From Raffaelea ambrosiae (Eukaryota > Ascomycota > Sordariomycetes > Ophiostomatales > Ophiostomataceae), in NCBI GenBank assembly GCA_002778195.1, contig PCDI01000012.1, positions 901,801 through 965,800 on the forward strand: DNA of 64,000 nt, in the 5' to 3' direction. Below, one piece after another: positions 56,399-64,000 of this stretch (positions are counted from its first letter, which is position 1; each line of letters starts with the position of its first letter). The position numbers and the translations under genes are program-made. The notes beneath the pieces are model-generated. The model was given only the letters and a program-made list of their open reading frames with translations. It had not been told where the DNA came from and made no database searches.

Positions 56399-56699
56399 AT
56401 GTCCTCCATCTCGGCTCGACGGCTATCCGGTTTCCAGCGTCGCAGAAAGGTGCTCAGCGGGGGTCGTTGCTAGATGGATCTACGGCGTAGTTATTCTTTC
56501 TCCTTTTTTTTTCCACCCCTCCTTCTCTTTCCTTTTTTTTTAGGCTTCCTCATCGCGTGATGTTTACGGGAATCTCGATCGGTTCTCGGCAGAGTACCAG
56601 TCAGCCAGCTTACCGGGACGCGCGCCAATGGGTTCCATGGTCTCCGTGGGCTCGAAGCTCCATGGGCTCGAAGCGTCATGGGCTCCATGGACTCCATGA
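56399..56699 (+). CDS. Candidate small two-exon gene (68 residues)
   Basis: Exon 56399-56449 encodes MSSISARRLSGFQRRRK with a strong fungal start context (CAACCAAGATGTCC). It ends at a GTGCTC donor. A 94-nt intron with a long T tract ends TTTAG, and exon 56544-56699 continues in phase 0 with ASSSRDVYGNLDRFSAEYQS and stops at 56697-56699. The basic Ser/Arg-rich N-terminus resembles a mitochondrial presequence or a nuclear basic tract. Against it: the donor is weak, no branch-point consensus is obvious, and the last part of exon 2 overlaps an imperfect minisatellite. A different frame of exon 2 stays open to a GTAAGT donor near 56839, so the gene may extend further than modelled. Family unknown. 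Confidence 0.4.
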
Positions 56700-56706
56700 G
56701 TTCCGT
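56621..56706. repeat. Imperfect minisatellite of CCATGGGCTC-like units
   Basis: Short units built on CCATGG/GGGCTCGAAG recur between 56628 and 56702 with small differences. They overlap the second exon of the candidate small gene. Confidence 0.65.
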
Positions 56707-58983
56707 CGTTCGACTTGGCACTTTGTCTATGAGTACACCGTACAAGCCCATTTTTGCGTGACCATTTGGAAAGGCGGACGTAATGGGTTCTGCTCTTTTG
56801 GTCTCCAACCCAGCAATTATCCAGGAGGGAAGTTTCTGATGTAAGTCGCCGCCTGTCATTGGTCAGTGCTCTCACCGTTCCCAACAAAAAAATAACCACC
56901 CCCAGGAGGGAAAAAAAGACGGAAGGAGGTGCTAGTGTCGCCATTTGGTTGGGGTGTACTAGGTATTTGGTTGGCGGACAGGCACGGAAGGTGCGACCGA
57001 TACACGGGTCAGGGAGAACGGATTTTTTTGTTCTTTGCAAAAAGTACGGCAAACAAAAAGGGAGATGGAAAGAGAGCACAGACAGAGCGTTTGCGAACCG
57101 TTTTCGCGTGTCTTTGTTTCCCAAGTGGTCTGGAAAGGAGGGGTGCGCTCAAGTCAGCAACTGGCATACAAACTTTCCGTCTGGGGAATAGCATCGGGTG
57201 ATGCCTTCTCTAGCTGTACGAGTGGTTCATACGGCTTGTTTTGGTGCAGCCCATTTCCGGACTTTCCGGACCAGCGTTGCCATGTATCTGCCATGCAACT
57301 ATCTTGCGCCGTCACAGCACGGCTGCGAGATAATGCCTCTGTAATAATGGATATTCTGCGATCATTGGGCCGATTCGGCTCGTCTGGTTGCATTCAAAGT
57401 TCGGTCAACAGACTTGCCGGCACAGCCGTACCTGCCAGGACCCCTGGCAGAGCCATCAAACGAGAAGTCGAATTCGTGATCGCCATATTATTACACTCTG
57501 TGCGTGGCGAGGGTGGTTTTGGCCGCGGACAACATGCCTTGATTCTCGTAGCAGCCGCCATGTCTCCCACGCACATGCCCGTAGCGCCGCGTCCTTCTCA
57601 GCCATGTCCTCGGCCATGCCAAGCGGATGGCACCCCAAGACGATGCTGCCATTGTGCCTTGTCCCAACCAGGCCAGCCAGCCCGACAAGCCAACCAGAAC
57701 GCGTGCAAAAGGCGGAGGTCAGAAACAGCAGCAAGAACAAAAGCCCCCCCAAACACACACAAAAAAGCAAGATTTTCTCAGACAGAAGACCCCTGCCGAA
57801 TGCCCCGAGTCCCCCCTTGGGCTTTTGTTGTTTCTCAACTCGTTCGTGGCTGCTCTCGCGGCCTCTGTTCCTCCACCAGTGTGAGTGGTCGCTCGTCGTT
57901 CTCGGGTTTCTCCTCTTGTGAATGTTGAGATCCAGACAAGACCGGACCACAGGACCACACTCGCAGGGGGCCACCAGAACCACCAGACCCACTCCCGGCA
58001 AGACTGCCTGATTGACTGGGGTGGTTGTTCGCCGTCTTGGCTGCCACCCCCTCCAGCGCCCGGCGGTCGACCGGGGGCCATCTGGGAGACAGATTTGCAT
58101 GGTTGGCCACCGTATTGTGCATTCTCTTTGACGGCTTGATTTTGGCGTTTTGCTGGCGCCGTTGCGTTCTGAGTGAGCCTGGCCTCCATGTGGGCCAGGT
58201 ATTGATCAGTAACTGGCAACTACACAGTCGGTCGTCCAGCCTGAGTCTCCAGGCCCTGCGTCCATCGCTCTTTCCGTGTTCTTCGCACATTTGAATACGG
58301 CGAATTGCGTCGCCTTCCCGTTTCCGTTTCCACCCATTCTCTGTGTAGCGCAACGCGCTGACGAATAATAGAGTTAATTGACTAGTTATAATAATATCCT
58401 TGTTTCCGTTTGTGTGCGCTTCCCCGTGCCTGTTTATAAAAATCCAGACTCGGCATCTTTTCTTCTTCTTCTTCCACCCTTCTCAACACAATTGCGTCTG
58501 CCCCCTCTGTGCCGCGGCTATCAACTAGTTCGTTAGCAGCTCCCACTCCCAAGGTCGCGTGCCCGCTTCCGCTTTCCCACACAGACCTCCTCCGTTGAGC
58601 CTTCCCTTTTGTTCGCGTATTTCTCGGCCCGTCTTCTTTTGTTGAGCCTCGAGATTTTTGCAACTTTTTTTTTTATAAAAAAAGTTCTCATTTTTTTTTC
58701 TTTTTTTTCGATATTCTACTTTCGACTGCCGACTGTCACATTTTTGGGTCTCCGTTTCTCAGACTTGCCGAGTTTCGCTCAGTCCCGAGTCTCGCCCAGT
58801 CCCACACCCTCGCTGCCATCTGCCTTCTCCCCTTCTATTTCACTTTCCCATCTCATATCTTCTTTTTCCCTCCCACCCATTCTCCCTGCATCTTCCATTC
58901 TCTTCCTCTCTTCCTCCTTCTCTCTTCCTCCTTCTCTCTTCCCATACCCGCCCTCCTCCCCATCCTCCCTTGCCCTATCCACA
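56700..58983. other. Spacer upstream of ELO gene
   Basis: No supported gene. Open frames near 57.0-57.9 kb lack recognisable sequence. Approximately 58600-58983 is strongly C/T-rich and is probably the leader of the elongase gene. Confidence 0.5.
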
Positions 58984-60617
58984 ATGTCGTCTTCCCCCAC
59001 AATCTTCTTCACCTTCCCTTCCGCGGATCTCTTCCGCTTCCCGCCCACCTCCAAAGCCGGATTCATTCCTCCTCCGGCTCCCGGCTCCGTTGCCCATGCT
59101 CCTCTCTTCCACATTCCCGACCACATCTACTGGGCCGCCCTCGATCCGCGCGTGCCCATCACCATCGCCACGCTCTATGCCGTCACCGCCAAGCTGCTCA
59201 ACCGCTACAACCGCTCGACCGGCAAGCGTCCGTGGGCCATCAGCCGCACCCGTGCCTTCTTCGCCTTTGTCGTCCTCCACAATGTCTTCCTGTCTGTCTA
59301 CTCGGCATGGACCTTCATCGGCATGTTCGGTGCTCTCCGCCGCGGCATCGTGAACCCCTTTAGCGTCGGTGGCTGGACCGGCACTGTCGACAGCTTCTGC
59401 CGCATGAACGGCCCCCCTGGCCTTGGCAATGCCATCTACTTCAACGAGGCCGCCGACCACTGGACGAGCTATGCCTCCCCTGTCGACGCCAGCACCGTTG
59501 TCTACCCCGAGCGCGACCAGCTGGGCCGTGTCTGGAACGAAGGCCTTGCCTTCTACGGCTGGATCTTCTACCTCAGCAAGTTCTACGAGGTGCTCGACAC
59601 CTTCATCATCTTGGCCAAGGGCAAGTACAGCTCGACCCTGCAGACCTACCACCACGCCGGTGCCATGATGTGCATGTGGGCTGGCATGCGCTACATGAGC
59701 GCACCGATCTGGATGTTTGCCTTTGTCAACTCGGGTATCCATGCTCTGATGGTGAGTACTCTTTTTTCTCTTACTTTTTTCTCTTGCTTTTTTTTATTCT
59801 CTCTTCCCTCCAATTTCTAGTCCTATGCCTTACCTTTTTTTCTTTTCTAACTTTATTTTCCCAGTACACATACTACACCATCACCGCCTTCTCCATCCGC
59901 GTGCCCACCGCCATCAAGCGCTCCTTGACCAGCCTGCAGATCACCCAGTTCCTCATCGGCGCCACCTACGCCATGTCTCATTCCTTTGTGTCCTACAGCA
60001 TCCCCTTGGTACAGACACCTGCTGCTGCTGCTGTTGCTGACGCCGCCGCTACCTCCTCCCCGTCAGAGGCAGCTGCCGCCACCACCAACTCGACCTCGTC
60101 ATCTGTCCCCGTTGTCGGAGATGTCTTGGACGCCTCCGCCACCCGTGTCGTCCCCTGTGCGACCACATCGGGCGAGACCTTTGCCATCTGGCTGAACGTC
60201 GTCTACCTGGCGCCTCTGACCTATTTGTTTGTCAGCTTCTTCATCGCCTCGTACCTGCGCCGCAGCAATGCCGAGAGCGCCCGCACCGCTCGCCTCGGCA
60301 AGTCGGACACCACCAGCGAATCCCACTTGACCGTGCCCAGCTCCACAAACGGTCACCCGTCGCTGGCCAGCACCCTGGCTACCACGGCCAATGCTGCGGT
60401 CGCTGCTGAGGAGCACCTGCGCCGCCGCCTTAGCAATGTCGGTACTTTGGCTGAGAAGGCCGGCTGGGACGCTGCCCGCGACCTGGAGAAGGAGGTGTAC
60501 GGCGAGTCCAATGGCAGTGCCATCGACGACGAGGCCGTTGTGGATGCCGACCCATACACCGAGGCGAGCCGGGCCTCCACTCGGTTACGGACCCGGGCAA
60601 GCAAGGACACCAACTAA
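58984..60617 (+). CDS. ELO-family fatty acid elongase, two exons
   Basis: The condensing enzyme (3-ketoacyl-CoA synthase) of the ER fatty acid elongation cycle. Exons are 58984-59751 and 59865-60617, with a 113-nt intron (GTGAGT donor, CTAAC branch, CCAG acceptor), giving 506 residues. Several hydrophobic helices are visible. The family core is FYLSKFYEVLDTFIILAKGK, followed by LQTYHHAGAMMCMWAG and NSGIHALMYTYYTITAF across the splice junction. The catalytic histidine box is QTYHH rather than the usual HxxHH, a variant known from some elongases. A low-complexity Ala/Ser/Thr loop (about 60020-60110) lies between late helices, and the C-terminal 120 residues form a charged cytosolic tail, longer than in yeast Elo proteins. 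AATAAA lies at 61144-61149. Confidence 0.92.
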
Positions 60618-62246
60618 AGAGGGGAAAAATCCCTGAATGAAACATCTAGTTTCTGAAGAGCCACACCCGCCTGCAGGCTGGCATCAAACACATCAGAAAC
60701 TCGGAAGTGAAACTTCTTCTTAGCTTCTCTGAAATCTGCCGCTCTGGCACGAGAGAGACAACAAAGCTGAGCTACAGCAACCGCCCCCCCACCGGACAAA
60801 GTAGCACAAACGAAACCACGAGAGTTTGGAAAAATCCATAGGAAAGAGATGGAAGCAGAGATATTTATTACAAAGGCGTTTACACGGAGTTTGGACGATT
60901 AACTACTTCAACTGATACAACTGGTTCAGGGAATCAAATCATTTACGGCGAGAGGAGCTAAACAAGAAAAGAAGAGGAAAAGAAGAACGCAAAAAACATC
61001 ATTCATTATTGTTATCACACTGTTACAAAGAAGCAAGCAAGCGAGGAAGGAACGCATTTTAAGGGAATTATGAGATTGGATCTGCAAGTAAATACACACA
61101 GGTAGTGGTTTGTAAATTGTATTGTACTTTTTTGCCCCCACACAATAAACGAGACGTCAAAATCACAATTGACAAGTCAAGAGCTACAACACTGTGTGCG
61201 GTTGGAACGGCGGTCAGTTTTGTAATGGAAAACTTTTCGGGAAGAGACAGTCATGGTGGGAACATCCCCCCAAGCATCCCACTCTCCTTCTACCTAACTA
61301 CATACATTGAAACACCGTTGCCCAATCTCTCCTTTTTTTGCATTCGCCTCTCCCTTTCTCCTGGTTGCCATTGTTTTCTGTTGTAAAATCAACCAAGTCG
61401 CCTCTTCACCTTCCGAGATATCTCAAGAGAAGATTGGAAACGATGGAAGAAACAAGACAGAAAATACAAGACCGACGAATAAAAAAAAAGCAAAACCTAA
61501 CAGATGCGGTGCTGGATCGTCCCACAGCTCCTCGAGAGATAAACAGTTAAAACTAGAAATATCAAAACCATACCGTAGCCATAAAAACGCCGCCAGCGAT
61601 CGATAGATGTGGGAAAGGGTAAAAGTAAAGAGGCAAAATCAAACAAAAAAAAGATAAAACACACTGCCGAGGGCTGGTGGCCGAGCGCAACAAAAGATAA
61701 AAAGATATCGGGGTCGCAGACAAACTTTTTTTTTGCCAAACGCGAAACCGCCCTTTCCCTGACCCGGGGTTCCCCTTGACCGTGACCAAGTTCCACCCAG
61801 AACATGATAAAATAGAAAAATCAAGTAAGTCTATCCGTACAAAAACAAACAAATCATTCCCCTCGGGCTGTCTCTTTTCTTTTTGTACATTGTAGAACCA
61901 ACTCTTCGCAATCCTGATTACATTTATCGCGGTGACAATGTAGGTTGGGCGTCGTGTTGGTGAGACAAGGACGAATGAATAGGAGAAGTGGCCGATGTGG
62001 GAGCAGAGACCTCTTTGATCCAGCAGTGATGGACTCGATAAAAATGCAGACGGGAAAATAAAAATGAAATAAGAAAATGTTTGGTATCATGAGTGAAACG
62101 GCAAACGCGCCGAATTGCATCTTTCCATGTTCGCCCTCCTCGGTCTTTACCCGTTTTTTGCACAGCCAGAAACAATGAAGAAAGGAATTCGAAAGAAATT
62201 CGACGCAGTCGCAAAGGAGTTAGTCGGGCATGTCTTTTTGGTCGAT
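60618..62246. other. Convergent spacer between ELO and PAB1 genes
   Basis: This 1.6 kb AT-rich region contains the 3' regions of both genes, with AATAAA at 61144-61149 on the plus strand. No gene is supported. Confidence 0.6.
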
Positions 62247-64000
62247 TTACGCCTTCTCCTCAGCAGCCTTGGCGGGTGCCTTCTCAGCTTCCTCGCCGGG
62301 GGCCTGGGTCTTGACGTACTCCTGGTACACGCCGAGAGCCTCCTCAACCTTGGCCTTCAGGGCCGGCTCGTCCTCAATGAGATGCACCAGCTCCTGGTTG
62401 TCCATCTCCAGAAGCATGCCGGTGATCTTGCCGGCGAGTTCAGGCTGAATGTTCTGGATCTTGGGGAAGATCGCCTCACCAAGAATCTGCTTCTGCTGCT
62501 GGGCGTTGCCGCCGGTCGCATTGAGCTGCGCCTGGACAAGGCTCGTGTGGTTCAGCTCGGGGACAGGAGCAGCAGCGTTGGCGGGGGCGCCACGGCCTGC
62601 CTGAGAGCCGCCTGAGAAGCCCTGCGACTGGCCGCGACCGCGACCGGCGTTGGGCCGAGCGCCAGGGGGGAAGCCGGGAAGGCCGGGGCCACCCTGGATA
62701 GCACCGATGCCACCCTGGTGAGAGCCGATGCCAGGAATGGGGCCACGGCCGCCAGCGGGCGCACCGCCGCGGCCGACAGTCTGCTGCACCTGCTGCATGG
62801 CAGCCAGGTACTGGGCGTTGTTGGGAGCGCCGAACGGAACACCGGGAGGGAACTGGCCGGGGATGCCGTACATGTTGGGGGGGAGCTGCTGGGGCGGGAT
62901 GCCACCGCGGCCACCCTGGGGACCGCCGAAGCCGCCAGGGAACTGACCGGGACGGCCGCCCTGGACGCCGGGGATGCCCATGCCGCCCTGGGGGAAGCCG
63001 ATGCCGCGGCCGCCCTGGGGCAGGAAGCCCTGCTGCTGGCCAGGCGGGTAGTAGACCTGGGGCTGCATGTACGACTGCGGCATGCCGGCGACGGCGGCAG
63101 CCTGCTGCATGCGCAGGGTGTTGCGAGCCTGGATGCTGGCCTCGAGCTGGCTCTTGCGCACCTCCTTCTTCTGGGCAATGGCCACGTACAGCGGCTTGCC
63201 GCTCACCATGCGCTGGTTCATCTCCGTGACGGCCTTGGTGGCGTCGTCGGGGTTGCTGAAGCACACAAAGCCGAAGCCCTTGCTCTTGCCCAGCTTGGGG
63301 CCCTTGGCAGCCGGCGCCTTCTCAGAGCCGGCGGCCTCGGCCTCGCCCTCGCCGTTGGCCTTGGCCTCCTCAGAGGCGGGCTCCTTCTCCTCCTTCTCGG
63401 CGGCCTCCTCGGCAGCAGGCTCCTCGTCCTCGTCCGTGATGGCCTCGCGCATGACCTTGGCAGAGGTGATGGGTCCGTAGGGCGAAAACAGCTCGCGCAG
63501 CTTCTCGTCGTCGACGTCGTCCTCCAGGTTCTTGATGTACAGGTTCACGCCAACGTACTTGCTAGCCTTCTCCTGGCGCGCGGCCTCGTACGACCGGCGG
63601 AGCTCCTCCTCGCGCTCGTGCTTCTTCTGGGCGCGGCCGACATACAGGTCCTGGCCGTGGAAGTCCTTGCTGTTCAGCTCCTCGACAGCCTTGGCGGCGC
63701 TCTCATGGGTGGTGAAGTTGATGAAGCCGAAGCCACGGCTCTTGCCCGACTCCTGGTCACGAGCAATAGTCGACGAGGTGACGGTGCCGTACTTCTCAAA
63801 CAGCTCGCGGAACTCCTCGTCCGTGACATCAGCGCTGATGTTCTTCACGTAGATGTTGGTGTAGTTAGCCTTCATCTCTTCGAACTTGCTCTGGCGGTCC
63901 TTCTTGGGGATGTGGTGGCCGACGTAGACCTTCTTCTCGTTGAGAAGCATGCCGTTGACGTGCTTGATGGCCTGCTGGGCAGCCTCATCGGTCTCGTAGT
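62247..64000 (-). CDS. PAB1: Poly(A)-binding protein Pab1, C-terminal part (5' truncated)
   Basis: This protein binds mRNA poly(A) tails, links them to eIF4G and controls deadenylation. The minus-strand frame is still open at 64000 (YETDEAAQQAIKHVNGMLL), so RRM1 and most of RRM2 lie beyond the window. Visible in order: the end of RRM2; RRM3 (YTNIYVKNISADVTDEEF, with RNP1 KSRGFGFINF); RRM4 (VNLYIKNLEDDVDDEKL, with RNP1 KSKGFGFVCF); a Gly/Pro/Met/Gln-rich linker; and the C-terminal MLLE domain (LLEMDNQELVHLIEDEPALK) that binds PAM2 peptides. RRM4 carries an acidic Glu/Ala/Lys insert of about 60 residues (about 63300-63440). I recall similar inserts in filamentous-fungal Pab1. Confidence 0.96.
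   Translation of the reverse strand, partial: YETDEAAQQAIKHVNGMLLNEKKVYVGHHIPKKDRQSKFEEMKANYTNIYVKNISADVTDEEFRELFEKYGTVTSSTIARDQESGKSRGFGFINFTTHESAAKAVEELNSKDFHGQDLYVGRAQKKHEREEELRRSYEAARQEKASKYVGVNLYIKNLEDDVDDEKLRELFSPYGPITSAKVMREAITDEDEEPAAEEAAEKEEKEPASEEAKANGEGEAEAAGSEKAPAAKGPKLGKSKGFGFVCFSNPDDATKAVTEMNQRMVSGKPLYVAIAQKKEVRKSQLEASIQARNTLRMQQAAAVAGMPQSYMQPQVYYPPGQQQGFLPQGGRGIGFPQGGMGIPGVQGGRPGQFPGGFGGPQGGRGGIPPQQLPPNMYGIPGQFPPGVPFGAPNNAQYLAAMQQVQQTVGRGGAPAGGRGPIPGIGSHQGGIGAIQGGPGLPGFPPGARPNAGRGRGQSQGFSGGSQAGRGAPANAAAPVPELNHTSLVQAQLNATGGNAQQQKQILGEAIFPKIQNIQPELAGKITGMLLEMDNQELVHLIEDEPALKAKVEEALGVYQEYVKTQAPGEEAEKAPAKAAEEKA

Overview
The window reads as nuclear DNA of a filamentous ascomycete, most likely a Sordariomycete. 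Genes are mostly intact, with short introns (about 60-130 bases) carrying CTNAC branch points. Start contexts are fungal and leaders are C/T-rich. The gene set is typical of this group: an Ark1/Prk1-type kinase tail, dephospho-CoA kinase, cytochrome P450, eIF5, Tim23, Trm732, Sip3/Lam, fatty alcohol oxidase, ELO elongase and Pab1. The genus cannot be fixed from sequence alone. I saw no rRNA, tRNA, transposon or CRISPR array.

Layout. The left part (1-35.6 kb) is gene-dense: an Ark1-type kinase C-terminus (+, cut by the window edge), an F-box protein (-), dephospho-CoA kinase (-), a 79-residue Cys-rich protein (+), a six-segment P450 gene (+), eIF5 (+), a W/N/G-rich protein (-), a conserved C-terminal WxRELDG-type hypothetical protein (-), an unrecognised 484-residue protein (-), Tim23 (-), Trm732/THADA (+, seven exons) and a BAR-PH-GRAM-VASt Sip3/Lam-type protein (-).

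From 35.6 to 46.0 kb is a 10.4 kb stretch with no convincing gene. It carries a CCAAT-box cluster, a tandem hairpin pair and C/T-rich leader-like DNA, and ends at an unrecognised 362-residue protein gene (+). A GMC-type long-chain alcohol oxidase gene (-) follows. A second gene-poor stretch (52.2-59.0 kb) holds one candidate small two-exon gene at 56.4 kb. The right end holds an ELO-type fatty acid elongase (+) and most of the poly(A)-binding protein gene (-, cut by the right edge).

The genes do not form a biosynthetic cluster. The theme is housekeeping: CoA synthesis, translation, tRNA modification, mitochondrial import and lipid handling. The P450, alcohol oxidase and elongase act on lipids or other hydrophobic substrates but lie far apart. 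The more unusual items are a possible 4-nt microexon with a GC-AG intron in the P450 gene, a tryptophan/glycine repeat domain, a small unlisted two-exon gene, the two gene deserts, and recurring CACGTGAC-type E-boxes between genes. I did not find a clear new multi-gene system.
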